NCBI RefSeq assembly: GCF_001649575.2
Contig: NC_051450.1
Span: 3,161,130 to 3,225,129 of the forward strand
Direction: 5' to 3'
Source of the DNA: Kryptolebias marmoratus
Taxonomy: Eukaryota > Chordata > Actinopteri > Cyprinodontiformes > Rivulidae
Length of the DNA: 64,000 bases
The stretch's first letter is position 1; each line of letters begins with the position of its first letter. The translations under genes and the position numbers were made by a program. Positions 1-11,160 of the stretch are shown one piece after another. The notes beneath the pieces were generated by a model. That model was not told the DNA's origin. It did no database searches and saw only the letters and a list, made by a program, of their open reading frames with translations.

Positions 1-124
1 GCACAGGAGCTCTCCGCTGACGGACAACATCTGTGGCAAATGTCCAAGTTTAAAAAAAACATGCTAATGATAAATAAGTATTATTGAAAAACTAGTACAA
101 ATCTGCATATTTTCATTTGAAAAG

Positions 125-735
125 ATTACTCCAGCAAATTAAATCATAAACATGGCTGCCAAGAAGGATACAAAACAAACTGAGGTGTGGCGATGTGGAC
201 AGAGATGGACAACAAAATAATGCATTCAGCTAAGAATATAGTTATGCAAGCCGTGCACACAAATATAGGCTGTGATTTTCAACATTTGGCCACAAGAAAA
301 TGTAGATAAATGGTGCACTGTTTTTTTAGTTGCAAACATTCACATTTCAGTGACTCTGCAATGGACAATATGCCTATTTTATCGTAATTTTGGGTTGCCA
401 GCTAGTCTTCAACAATTGCAGTCCAGTGAGAAACCTTTAGTTTCTCATAATGACAGTGATGGAGGCCAAATATGGCAACAGCTTTAGCTGCCACCATGGT
501 GGATACAAAGTGGCAGGTAGGATGTGGGTGAAAGCGGGCAACAAAATAATGTGCATAAGCTAGAATACAATTTAGGGAGACATGTAGATGAAAGTAAGCT
601 GTGATTTTCAAAAACTGGCTGTGCAAATCTTGGCCACATGGCTTGCTGATCTCACTCAGAATTCAGTGAGACTGCAATGGAAAATGTGCCTATTTGCTTG
701 CAGTTTGGAGTCCAGCCCAGTGAGATACTACCTAT
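125..735 (+). repeat. dispersed repeat family A, two adjacent copies
   Basis: Two consecutive, diverged copies of a sequence that recurs across this window. Copy one starts near 130 with a motif that includes AAATTAAATCATAAACA, and copy two runs from about 480 to 732. The right end carries the hallmark CAGTGAGATACTACC (718-732). The same start motif and end motif bracket the copy at 17645-17895. No coding capacity is visible. The class is unknown; an old non-autonomous DNA element is my guess. Confidence 0.5.
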
Positions 736-745
736 AAGGACACAG

Positions 746-1489
746 GCTTCCTTCCTACCTCTCTCTCTTAAAGGAGCCATACCACTCTTTATTGCATCAA
801 ACCAATGCATTTCAATTCAGTGCAATGTAACATGTGGCCTCTGTCTGGATTGACTTGTTTTTTGACCTGGATTCAGCCCAAAGTCTGGATTTTGAGAATC
901 ACTTTCCTACATCATGGTCAAGGAGCCTCAGCAACAGACTCCCCTCTCTGGGCTGTTTGGCTGAGTCGGGTGTCTCCTCCATCTGTTCTCCAGAAGCCAG
1001 ATGGTGGACGATAAGTGGCTGCAGGTGGTGCTTCAACTCTGCTCTCACTATCTCCATCCACCAGCTACCTCTCTTCCTTCTCTATCATCAGCAGCCTCCG
1101 CAAAATGTAGAAATTCCCCTCCTCTTAGCTTTAACCTCGGTGCACCTGGATCGGCCCGGATAAAGCCAGAGATAGACATGGCCTTGCTTTTATTTGTTCA
1201 TTTAGTAAAGCCATGGTGGTGGGGGTGGAGGAGTGTGTATGTGTGTGGGGGTTAGTCGGCCGTGTGAACAGTAAGGCCATTGATGATATTTTAGTGAATG
1301 AATCCAGATGTGAGTAGATGGAGAGGCAGCTGCTCAGAGTCTACTTGAGAGAAAAGATGTTCTTCTTTTTACAGATTTTCACAAATGTCTGGCCTACGTT
1401 GCCATAAAAACATTATTCTAAACATTACTCTTAACAAAATAATGTTTTGCCTATGTCTCAGTGTGTGTCTGTTTAGCTTTAGATCTAAC
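746..1489. other. no recognisable feature
   Basis: No gene or repeat that I recognise. The short open frames at about 805-1255 overlap each other in different frames and show no protein-like composition. They end near a GT-rich stretch (about 1200-1250). Confidence 0.4.
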
Positions 1490-2100
1490 AAAATATCTCA
1501 TGAACCACTTGACAGATTTTAATTAAACTCTATGAAAGTAATCACCAAAAGTACATCTACAACTGAGTCAACCCTGTTAAAAAATAACTTTTTTACAAAA
1601 CAGAATTTTACAGATATTAAGCTAATATTTGGTGTGTTAGTAGCTGAGTGTCATCTATGAATACCACACATTGTGCAACATCTTTTGTGCAAAACTTTGG
1701 CATTGACTATTACAGTCACAATTGTTTGTTTGCAAATTATCTCATGAACCACTTGATGGATTTTGATCACTGTCAGAAAGTAATCACTGGATGTACTTTT
1801 AAAACTCATTAATATTTTGAGTCAACCCAGTTCAATAAGGCCGTAACAGCTAATTTGCATTAGCCAACACATAAATGACTATAAGTCACAGATATTGAGC
1901 TAATTTTGCTGTTGTAGCGGCTGAGATTCATCTTCAACATATACTCTGAGTGATAATAGATCTCACAATATCACATAAAACTGCTCATAACATCAATTAC
2001 AAAGTTTGTCAAAATGGCTACAACAATATCGTTTTTCAGTATAAGATGATCTTAGTATAAAACTCTGGCATAAAAAAGGCAATGGGTGTTATGTATTCTT
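1490..2100 (+). repeat. dispersed repeat family C, two tandem-like copies
   Basis: Two diverged copies follow each other. Both contain ATCTCATGAACCACTTGA (at about 1494 and 1740), then a GAAAGTAATCAC motif, a GAGTCAACCC motif and an ACAGATATTAAGCTAAT-like motif in the same order. A third copy lies at 53016-53340. Order and spacing of the motifs are preserved although the bases have diverged, so this is an old repeat. Confidence 0.55.
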
Positions 2101-3154
2101 CAAGAAATGCTAGGCCTCTAATGATATGTAGCTTTTAAAGCTAAAATTACAGGTTAAAGAAACTTTGTCACACAATGAACTCTATGCCTCCTGCAGTTCT
2201 GCCATATGCTCACATTCAGCACATAACTGTTAGCTGTTGATAAATGACACCAGCAGAATGAGCTAGATGTGTGTACATAACCTACAGTGTTGGCCTACTG
2301 AAGTTCTGTTTCGATTTTTCTCATATTGCCCCACATAGTTTCCAAACCCCAGTTTTCCCTGAGGTCATGTACCTCATTAAATCACTAACAGAAGCCATAA
2401 ACACAGCCTGTGTCCCATTCAGAGAAGAAGAGGGGAGTGAACTGAAGCTAGATGAACAGCTTTTGCTGACTCTTGGCATGTTTGAACTTATAAATGAATA
2501 CTAATATAATGTAGAAGCCATTACTCTCCACTCACCACCGTCTTACCCCTGTTCATTGCTGCAATGTCCACCCTGTAACCGGTTTGACTCACAGAGGTGT
2601 GAGGAGGTGAAGAGAGGCCTTAAAAGCTGAAAGCGATCCCTCTGAGGGTTTGAAGGTGTTGCCACATTAAAGCCCCTTCCGCTCTGAGCACAGTCAGCCA
2701 GCAGGCGCTGGTAAAGGAAGTCATTGTGGAGAGTTACTATGACTGTGTGCTGTAATGTCAAATGAAGTTATAAAGGGATGTCAGGCAGACTGAAAACCCC
2801 AACAACATTCCACATCTCTGGCAATCTTTTGTTCTTCTTCGAGGTGACTTGTTGAGCAATCTCTTCTCAGCTGTGTGATAGAAATTGATTGTAATGTTAT
2901 GGACAACTTGTATGCACTCGTGTTGGTCTCATTAGCTGCAATACTGCTTCCATTTTAAAAGGAGAACAAAACCATGCTTGTATAACTGAGAAGGTTCACA
3001 AAAAACTGAAAATAAAAGGATTTTTCATGTTTAAACTGGTATTGATCAAAACAGACAGCTGTAAAAATGTTGCATCATTCGACATACTACAAAGTTGGAT
3101 ATACAGTATTCAAAATGATAATTCAGATATTTTTCAAGTGGGGTTCTGTAAAAA
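2101..3154. other. no recognisable feature
   Basis: AT-rich sequence. The 77-residue open frame at 2271-2504 has no family signature that I recognise and no splice context that I could defend. I see no RNA gene. Confidence 0.35.
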
Positions 3155-3390
3155 GGTTATGAATAATTAGTATCTTACCTGTTGTAGATACTGATACTGT
3201 AGTTCATTGACTGACCTCAGTTTGGAGAAACAGTTTATATCTGATGAAACTGATGAGCTAATAGCTAGTCTGAATGCAGCTAGAACCAAAGTGAAGCAAA
3301 TATTTCATAGTGTTTCAAGCAAATGATATTTTATAAATTTTTACATTTCTGTCAGTTTTGTATTGCATAGGTATTTACAGAAAGGTTTAT
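3155..3390 (+). repeat. dispersed repeat family B, copy interrupted by LINE
   Basis: Contains the family B core: a TATCTTACCTGTTGTAGATA-like motif, a CTCAGTTTGGAGAAA motif, and a segment reading about CTGATGAGCTAATAGCTAGT followed by CTGAATGCAGCTAG. Further copies are near 7975, 9885, 14740, 16040 (minus), 19920 (minus) and 62060. The Rex3-like LINE begins at about 3384-3392, so the LINE appears to have inserted in or beside this older repeat. Confidence 0.5.
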
Positions 3391-4470
3391 GGTACCAGGC
3401 CCTCTGATGCGAGCTGTTAGGTCCCTTTATGACCGGTGTCAGAGCTTGGTCCGCATTGCCGGCAGTAAGTCGGACTCTTCTCCGGTGAGAGTTGGACTCC
3501 AACAAGGTTGCCCTTTGTCACCGATTCTGTTCATAACGTTTATGGACAGAATTTCTAGGCGCAGCCAAGGTGTTGAGGGGATCCGTTTTGGTGGCCTTAG
3601 GATCGCATCTCTGCTTTTTGCAGATGATGTGGTCCTATTGGCTTCATCAGACTGTGATCTACAGCTCTCACTNNNNNNNNNNNNNNNNNNNNNNNNNNNN
3701 NNNNNNNNNNNNNNNNNNNNNNNNNNNNNNNNNNNNNNNNNNNNNNNNNNNNNNNNNNNNNNNNNNNNNNNNNNNNNNNNNNNNNNNNNNNNNNNNNNNN
3801 NNNNNNNNNNNNNNNNNNNNNNNNNNNNNNNNNNNNNNNNNNNNNNNNNNNNNNNNNNNNNNNNNNNNNNNNNNNNNNNNNNNNNNNNNNNNNNNNNNNN
3901 NNNNNNNNNNNNNNNNNNNNNNNNNNNNNNNNNNNNNNNNNNNNNNNNNNNNNNNNNNNNNNNNNNNNNNNNNNNNNNNNNNNNNNNNNNNNNNNNNNNN
4001 NNNNNNNNNNNNNNNNNNNNNNNNNNNNNNNNNNNNNNNNNNNNNNNNNNNNNNNNNNNNNNNNNNNNNNNNNNNNNNNNNNNNNNNNNNNNNNNNNNNN
4101 NNNNNNNNNNNNNNNNNNNNNNNNNNNNNNNNNNNNNNNNNNNNNNNNNNNNNNNNNNNNNNNNNNNNNNNNNNNNNNNNNNNNNNNNNNNNNNNNNNNN
4201 NNNNNNNNNNNNNNNNNNNNNNNNNNNNNNNNNNNNNNNNNNNNNNNNNNNNNNNNNNNNNNNNNNNNNNNNNNNNNNNNNNNNNNNNNNNNNNNNNNNN
4301 NNNNNNNNNNNNNNNNNNNNNNNNNNNNNNNNNNNNNNNNNNNNNNNNNNNNNNNNNNNNNNNNNNNNNGGCCCAAGTGGCTGGGGAGAGGGAAGTCTGG
4401 GTCTCCCTGCTTAGGCTGCTACCCCCGCGACCCGACCCCGGATAAGAGGAAGAGGATGAATGGATGGATG
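3389..4470 (+). mobile_element. 5'-truncated Rex3/RTE-like LINE fragment
   Basis: The open frame from 3389 encodes reverse transcriptase palm motifs: GLQQGCPLSPILF and then SLLFADDVVLL with the catalytic FADD box. It runs into an assembly gap (3673-4369). After the gap, 4370-4470 is a typical teleost Rex3-like 3' tail: a CGACCCGACCCCGGATAA-like stretch followed by GGATGGATGG repeats. An 8-bp GGTTTATG occurs at 3384-3391 and 4470-4477 and is a plausible target duplication. Everything upstream of the palm is missing, as expected for 5' truncation. The element encodes the replication enzyme of a non-LTR retrotransposon and is not functional. The family name is from recall of the tail and palm; the LINE call itself is firm. 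Confidence 0.8.
3673..4369. other. assembly gap (697 N)
   Basis: Run of N inside the LINE fragment. The missing stretch would be the C-terminal part of the reverse transcriptase. Open frames drawn through it are artefacts. Confidence 0.99.
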
Positions 4471-4514
4471 GTTTATGTTTATATACATAGAGTTACATAA
4501 ATATTTACATATAT

Positions 4515-4760
4515 TTGCTCTTAGGCCTTGTTCACACCAGATGAACATCCTGCTGTAGTGTAAAAGTCAGACACAACATGGATGGTCTTTGAAGAGTCTT
4601 CAGGCTCGTATTCAGAACACAGTTCAGAGTGTGATAGTCCATACTGGTTTTAAGCATGCACAACACCTCCTATCAAAGTTGTAGTGGTTTACTATTGTGC
4701 TTGCTGTGTATTGGGGTCCTGGGTGGAGTACGGTGGCAGCTGTGGCACTGCATCCATTGC
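4515..4760 (+). repeat. possible dispersed repeat (family D)
   Basis: Shares AACATGGATGGT, an AGCATGCACAACAC-like motif and a GTAGTGG/GTGGTG motif, in order, with 47110-47330. Two copies only, both diverged. The call is tentative. Confidence 0.3.
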
Positions 4761-5574
4761 TAAATAACCAATGGCTTGGTTGTCAGAAACTTTAATGGAA
4801 AAGTGGCCACACTGGCCTCATACCTCGGCTACAGCCACATTACTTCCACTCCCACACTTCCTGTGTGAAAAAGCTTTATTGTTTGACTAGTTAGAAATTT
4901 TACAGTGTTTCACATGTAAGACACAATCTTGCAGTAATAGAATTTTTTTATTCTGAAAAGGATCATTAAAGAAATGATTGTGGATGCCACCAGATTGACA
5001 GCTATTCTTATTTCCTAAAAGAACACAGGTTTTCTTTCTTCTCACTCTAATATCTGCTGATCACATCAACACCGCCTCTCTTTTGATCCAATCAACACAC
5101 ACAGACTCCTCTGGTCTTTTAGGATTTCTTCCTCCGAGGTGTCTGCTGCTTGGCTGTCGTATTTGAGAGGTGGCCTGCAGAGTTCATAGTGTGACTCTGT
5201 TTTTGAAGCAAGGGAAGTGATAGGATCTGCTCTCTGATCTCACCATAATCATATAAGCTGTGTTTGAAGTATGTTTTTCTTCCCACCACAGGGATTCGCT
5301 CTGACCAAATAAACTTATACAAAATGTATTTTCTGAAGGATCACAAACTGATGAACAGCAGATAGAAAACGAGGAAGATTTGTTTTATGTCACCCACTAC
5401 TACCCCTATTGTCTTTACTCTGTCTCTATCATGTTCGATTTTTTTTTCTTTTTTTGTTTGACCACCAGCTCCACATGCCTACCTCTCATCTTCTTCTTTT
5501 GTTTTGTTGTTTTTTCTTCTCATCACAGTTTGTATCTTCTGCAGGTCACCAGGTCAAAATGAAGTTCATTTTAA
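4761..5574. other. no recognisable feature
   Basis: Mostly T-rich or mixed sequence. I see nothing coding. The frames at 5380-5591 read through T-runs and look like chance. Confidence 0.35.
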
Positions 5575-5800
5575 GGCCAGTATACCACTGAGCTGCAACT
5601 GTTGGCAACTAGTTCATAAACAGCATTCAAGGAGTCTCCAAAATGACTTGGAACCTTTGTGAGGGTTCTCAGCTTCCTTGTGTGAATCGTTCCACTGACT
5701 GCAATGAAAAATGTTGCAATTATCTTGCACTTTTGAGTTGTCAACTAGTCTCCAATGGTCACAATTCAATAAGATACTTAAATCAGGTCACTATCCTAAA
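5575..5800 (-). repeat. dispersed repeat family A copy
   Basis: Begins with a CACTGAGCTGCAACTGTTGG-like end followed by CAACTAGTT. This is the inverse of the family A terminus seen at 25140-25200, where AACTAGTCCCCAGCAG precedes CAGTGAGATACTACC. Diverged and non-coding. Confidence 0.45.
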
Positions 5801-6804
5801 GTACGGTCTTAATGAGTCCTAATGAGATAGGCTGTACAGTAGAACTAGTTTGTGTATTACAGAACAAGACATTTATTGTCTGAATATGAATTCTGAAAAG
5901 TTAAAAACTTGGGCTTTGTAACATAAATGTTTAAACCGAATGACAAGAGGTCCAAAAAGTCATCCTAACAAACGTTATCCCCATATAATGTTGCCCCATC
6001 CTTTCTGTTTTTGAGTTTCTTAAAATAGTACAAGATAAAATGTCAAAAGACGAGTGCACCAAAGAGCAGAGTCTCTTTACATAGTTATAATTTAGCTTTC
6101 AGAGCAGGCCCAAATGAAACTTCTCTTCCACTTAATTTCAGAAAAGGAGGAGGGAAAAAAAATAAAGAAGTCAGGAAGCCAAACCATCTCTGAATGATTT
6201 AGAAGTCTATCCGCTTGGTGTGGCTATAATTATGGCTGCTGGAGATTGAAGGGTAGGAGGAAATGTTGGAGCCCCAGCCAAGATTACAGTCTGCCTAGTA
6301 AAGACAGAGTGGGTAAGGAAGAGCAGAGTTAAGAAATAAACAGATGGTAATATTAGAATAACAAAAGAAATGGTAAACCAGAAAAACATGCACAGAGTTA
6401 AAGAATTGGGAAACTAACATAGTTAAACAGAATAGCAACAATCTGATGATTGTCTCTTACAAGCTAGTGATAAAAAGGAAAACCAAGTATGCCCCAGCAC
6501 AGTAAGAGAGTGCTCTAAAAATAATTTAAATACTAGTTTGTATGTACAGTGCTGCATCATATTGTACTAATTCAGCTTTCTGCCTTTCTTCTGTATCCAA
6601 TCAGAGGACATCCATCAAACTTTTACCACCCACATACATGCTTATTCAACAGGAGGCACGGAGGGAGCATGTTTTTGTGTTGTTGTTGTTCTTTTTGTTC
6701 TCAAAAAGCACATATAAAGCTGCAGCAAGAAAATGGCATTGCATAGAAATGTTAAATCTTTTCTTTCTTTCTTTTAATTCATTTATCCATTTCTATTACT
6801 CTTA

Positions 6805-7025
6805 AGTTGTTATCTCACTGAGCTGCCTCCGTTGGAGACTGGTTGGTGACTCTAATTGACTCAGTATTGCGAGAAAATGGTCAAATTTTCCAATGCATGT
6901 TTTGCATGGCCAAGACTTGAAAATCAAAGCTTATGTTTGTGAGAATGGCTTGCAAAGCTGCATTCTTGATCATGCACATTATTTTGTTACCCACCTCTGC
7001 ACGTGTCCTACCCACCTCATCTTGC
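6805..7025 (-). repeat. dispersed repeat family A copy
   Basis: Starts TTATCTCACTGAGCTGC and continues TTGGAGACTGGTTGG, the inverse of the family A right terminus. It also shares a GCAAAGCTGCA segment and a TTTTGTTACCCACCTCTGC segment with the other A copies. Confidence 0.45.
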
Positions 7026-7039
7026 TTTGTACCTACTTG

Positions 7040-7250
7040 TTGCCAGTCCATCACAGGAACAACACAGAGACAGATGAGATGAGCAATCACACTCATACGC
7101 CTAAGGTTCATTTAGAGTAGCCTATTAACCCAACCTGTATGTTTTTGGACTGCATGAAGAAGCTTGATTACTCAGAGAAAACCCACAGCAAGAACAACAG
7201 AGCAAACTCGTCATAGAAAGACCAGCCAGGATTTGAACTGTTTTACTGTG
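7040..7250 (-). repeat. SINE-like teleost repeat (family E)
   Basis: Antisense copy of a repeat common in fish. Recognisable parts are CAGTCCATCACAGG, a CTAAGGTTCATTTAGAGTAG-like segment, CTGTATGTTTTTGGACTGCA and AGAGAAAACCCACA. The sense copy is at 12545-12795, and antisense copies lie at 16510-16640, 34135-34260, 46030-46200 and 56480-56625. Assignment to a named family was not possible by eye. Confidence 0.5.
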
Positions 7251-7974
7251 AAGCAACATCTGCTCAACCATGCTGACGTTCCTGTATATAATAAAATAAA
7301 ATGGTATATTGTGCCAAACCAAAGCTGTCAAGGAATGTTGGAGGGATGTTAGCTTTTAAAAAGCTAATTCTAGCCTCACATTCCAGTTAAAAAGTGTTTG
7401 ATTCTTACAAAAATAAAAATAACATGAATTTTAAGCACCAAAAAGGATTTATAAGGTGCATTATTGATACAACCACAACACATTTATGCTAGTTCTCATT
7501 ATGTTCAAGCTCTGATTGGTTGTGTGATTGATCTGATATAGCCTCCATCAGTCCAAATCCACAAGGAGACTAAATACAGAAACACACACATCCCATCTTT
7601 CTTTTCCTTGAGAACATGCATACATGATTTTTCAAAGCCTGGAACCTTATTTCCCAGACTAACAGCAAAAAGGGTAAAAAATGAAGGCGTCTCTGTGCCT
7701 TTGATTGAAGCCAGGGAGGCTACTTGGCTTGTTGGAGTCTGACATTGTTTATGTTTGCTTTTGCAGGAGGACAGTGACTAACTGATCTTATCAAGTGGTC
7801 AAACATGGTGCAAAAATTCCAGGGAGGGCATGCATCAACATGCTGAAAGAAGATAAGACTGGTAATGGTTTGAAAGAGAAAAAAAGAGGATAATTTTATA
7901 AGATGTGGTTATATTATTTTATCAAGCTTTAATAAACTGAAATTAAAAATACATTGGAGACATTTTGAAGAGAG

Positions 7975-8115
7975 GCTCTGTGGAATGGTTAAGAACAATT
8001 AACATGTTACCTGTTGTGGTTAATCTTTGACAATGCTATTTAAATCATTCATTTGATTAGTTGATGAAGTGCACATGGACTAAGAGAACTGGTTCAATCT
8101 ACAACAAATAAACCA
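7975..8115 (+). repeat. dispersed repeat family B fragment
   Basis: Contains ATGTTACCTGTTGTGGTTAA and a weak ATTTGATTAGTTGATGAAG segment, matching the left part of the family B copies at 3155 and 14740. Confidence 0.35.
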
Positions 8116-8803
8116 GCTAAACCTGTGTACTTAAATGGTTTGGTACACAGGTTTAGTTAGTGAACAGTCAGTTAAAGGTATTATTTTGCCACAGAAATGA
8201 TATTTATCAAATGAAATGTTTTACTTTGGGCTGAGGAATACATTGAGGCAGGCAAACAGAAACCTGCACAGAAACAGTTTGTCGTATCAGCCAGAAGGAG
8301 AAACCAGGAGGTGTCTGGATGACACCATGTCTAAGTGACGGCTTGATGCCTGGCTGTCTATGGAAGAACAGTCTGCATTGTTTTCTCTAAATCAACATGT
8401 CTTTCACCACAATTTCAGCTAATGTTTCTGAGCCGCCTGTCACTTTACCTCCCATGCTGCTCTGCTTCAGGAGCCTGTCATTTGTTTGGTTTCTGTGGTT
8501 GGGTGACTCAGAAGCTTCATGGTAACATTACACCAGGAACACAGGGATGGAATTACCTGGAAAACATACAGAATGCATCACTGTTCCTCTCTGGCTGCCT
8601 GTTAGATATTCAAGAAGCTTATTAATTCATCATTGGGAACAATAGATCAAATGGCTAACCACCAAAGGCAAACCACTAAAACAGACCTTAAAAAAAATCA
8701 AATCAAATCAGTAAAACCAGAAAAAAAACTTTCAGTGGCAATAATTAAGTCCCGCCACATTTATTTTAACAGTACACATAAAATGAAAGCAGATCTGTCA
8801 GAA
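8116..8803. other. no recognisable feature
   Basis: No repeat or gene recognised. Open frames here are short and without family motifs. Confidence 0.35.
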
Positions 8804-9246
8804 TGTGGTTATCTTTGGTTTACTTTTGTATTGGGTTTATTGTTTCCTGTGTTTATGTTTTATTTCTCCAGTGTTTAGTTGTTCTGCTCCCTGTGTTCCT
8901 TGTGCTATCACTCACTCTCCCTCAGTAGTTCTGTGAACCTGCCTCATCATCCACACCTGTTCCCTTGTTAGTAATCAGTCACCTGTTTCCACTTACTCAT
9001 TACCCTCAGTCTTTAAAACCCGGTCATTTTCCATACTCCCTTGCTGGTTCATTGTTTCACTCATGCTGTCTAGTTTTTCCTCGTGTCTTGACCCTTGTGT
9101 TCTTTGCAAACCTGTTTTTTGATATTTTGTTTCAGTTGCTGCCTCATCAGCTTTTGTTTTCCTGTTTTGCTAATAAATTAGTTTTACTTTGAGTTCCTCT
9201 GTGTCTGCCTGCATTTTCAGTTTGACCAACTCTCCCCAACCTGACA
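8804..9246 (+). mobile_element. solo LTR, older copy of the 29249-29730 family
   Basis: Begins TGTGGTTATC and ends CCTGACA, giving the TG...CA ends of an LTR. It aligns with the reverse complement of 29249-29730. Shared features in order are a CACCTGTTCCC motif, CAGTCTTTAAAACC, a GGTCATTT...CTGGTTCATTG segment, the poly(A) signal AATAAA (9172-9177) in the context TAATAAATTAGTTTT, and a GTCTGC segment near the end. The five flanking bases on the two sides do not match (CAGAA and AAATC), so the duplication has decayed or a boundary is off by a few bases. No internal retroelement sequence is attached. Confidence 0.6.
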
Positions 9247-9647
9247 AAATCCAAGTGAATTTTAAGCAGCGAATGCTTCCAAATTTTAGATGTGGGATGT
9301 GTTTTTTGTTAAAGAAACCTGCCACAATAATAAAGAAATTTCTCATTTTTGAAACAAAAAACCAAATCAAACAATTTAAAAAGTATTCATTCCGAGGCAT
9401 GTATTCAGTTGTATGTAGTTTATGTTGTGTATGTTGTATTCAGTTTAATGCTGCAGTATACAAAGCACATATAGTTGTAAACCACTATTTGTCAGTTTAA
9501 CATTTTACTTTTTTGCATTAGAGTTTAAAGTAGGAGGTTTGTTTCTAGCTCGAATGTATCCCCATCAGTCAACTGGTAAGAAAGGGACAGAACCCACCTC
9601 TTTTCAGGCAACTTGTGCCAGAGCCACATGGTGCCACTGAATGGATG

Positions 9648-9877
9648 TTGTATACCAGGGGTGTCCAACCCTGGTCCTCGAGGGCCACTATCCTGCATGT
9701 TTTCCTTGTTTCTCTGCTCCAACACACCTGATTCAGTGGCTAAATCAACCCTTCATGTTCTGCAGAAGCCTGTTAATCACCCATTGATTCAAACCAGGTC
9801 TGTTGGAGCAGAGAAACAAGGAAAACCTGCAGGATAGTGGCCCTCAAGGACCAGGATTGGAGACCACTGTTGTATAC
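9648..9877. mobile_element. hAT-type MITE with intact TIRs and 8-bp duplication
   Basis: The element spans 9656-9869 (214 bp), flanked by a perfect 8-bp TTGTATAC at 9648-9655 and 9870-9877. The ends are CAGGGGTGTCCAA and the inverse of CAGTGGTCTCCAAT. The inverted repeats extend inward for about 75 bases on each side, including TCTGCTCCAACA and its complement TGTTGGAGCAGA. The CAGNGG end and the 8-bp duplication are standard for the hAT superfamily. It has no coding capacity, so it depends on a transposase supplied elsewhere. Open frames on both strands are products of the palindrome. Confidence 0.85.
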
Positions 9878-9884
9878 AATCAGC

Positions 9885-10035
9885 GGTTGCTGTCATAGAT
9901 ATCTCTTTGAATGACACAATTGATGAACTAATGGCTAGTCTGCATGCAGCCAGGAGCATAGCAGATTTCTGTCATCTTAAAACAACTCTAGTGTTCAAAA
10001 TTTTGCAGCAGCTCATGTAAATGTTATTTGAGATG
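9885..10035 (+). repeat. dispersed repeat family B fragment
   Basis: Contains TTGATGAACTAATGGCTAGT followed by CTGCATGCAGCCAGGA, then a TGTCATCTTAAAACAACTC-like segment, matching the family B core at 3155, 14740 and 62060. Confidence 0.45.
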
Positions 10036-10089
10036 CTAAAATATGGACACACAGAAAAAGATACTACGTGAAAACTTAAAACATTATTC

Positions 10090-10335
10090 TAAAAAAACTG
10101 GCAAAACAACAAAAACTAACAAAGAATAACAGGTAGCAACACAGAGAAAACAGGATCCATGTAGCTTAATGCAAAGCAGGTAAACAGAGAGCTAACCATT
10201 ACGATCTGACAACTGGATAGTGACTCAGAGGAGCATTTATGCTGGGAGGAGGGATTAATGAGTGAGAACAGGTGAGAGGGCTAACAGAAGAGGGGTGTAA
10301 TGAGTTGGAGCAAGAGAAACTGAAAGAGGCTGTCA
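10090..10335 (-). repeat. possible LTR-like fragment
   Basis: Read on the minus strand, this has a CACCTGTTCTCACTCATTAA segment, a TATA-like GCATAAATGC and then a T-rich downstream part. The layout resembles the promoter halves of the LTRs at 8804 and 29249. I could not place ends or a duplication. Confidence 0.25.
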
Positions 10336-10724
10336 GTATTCCTGCGTTTTCTGTCTTATTCTGTCTTATTCACTAATCACCTTAAGTACAAGGCAAGGGC
10401 CGAGAGGGCGTTCCCGACAGCTGACAGCAATACCAGCTGATTGTAGACCAACACTCTGAAGGCCGAGCTGCACAATGATTCTTCGTTGGACTGTTGAAAG
10501 TCACTTGGTGATTCTAGACGTACAACCACATGAGCCTTTAATGAGACTAACATTTTTTACTTACCTTTGTTCACTTTGTAGAACCTCCTCGAGTGCTTTT
10601 GGTTATATCCTCCAAGGATCCTTGCTGTTACACGTTCTCCACTTCATTGCTTGCACCTCTTGAATGAAATCAGAGAAAAATATCAGCTCAGCCTGCCAAC
10701 CACCTGCCTGTCCGCTCTTTAAAT

Positions 10725-11160
10725 CAAGACAAAACAAATTTATTCATATAGCACTTTTTAGCAACAAGGCGGTTCAAAGTGCTTTACAACATAAAAACAC
10801 AAAAATATAGAGTCATCATGAAAACACACAATAATATAAAAAGCTAAACTAAGCTTATCTGAAACATGAGCTAAGATAATCTAAATAAAATAAATGAGCA
10901 AAAGTAACATAAACAGATGAACAATTAAGCTAGGAAACTAGGATGTAAAAAGCTAAACTAAACTTATCTAAAACAAGTCATACTAAAGATAAACTGAGGA
11001 AAACCAAACTAAGAAATAATAAACTGATAGTAAACTAGCATAAACTAAACTAGGATTTAAAAACCTCAGCTGAACTGATCAGAAATGAAGCTAAGATAGC
11101 TTTCTGGTACCTTAGTTAAGTCTAACTAAGAGTTAAAAACATTTTAATAAAAGGCCAAGC
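10725..11160 (-). repeat. L2-like LINE 3' region (antisense)
   Basis: Starts with TTTATTCATATAGCACTTTT, then GCAACAAGGCGGTTCAAAGTGCTTTACAAC. This is the inverse of the L2-type 3' end also seen in sense at 57540-57775 (AAAGCACTTTATATTGCC, then AAAAGTGCTATATAAATAAA). It is followed by several repeats of an AGCTAAACTAA unit. Untranslated LINE tail, no coding sequence. Confidence 0.55.

Noticed and set aside
2271..2504. Possible exon encoding an acidic peptide ending in MFELINEY
   Set aside because: The frame is open, but there is no acceptor or donor in a supportable position and no known domain.
3389..4445. Long open frames of 259-341 residues across 3389-4445
   Set aside because: They read through a 697-base run of N. 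Only the first 95 codons or so are sequence, and they belong to a LINE.
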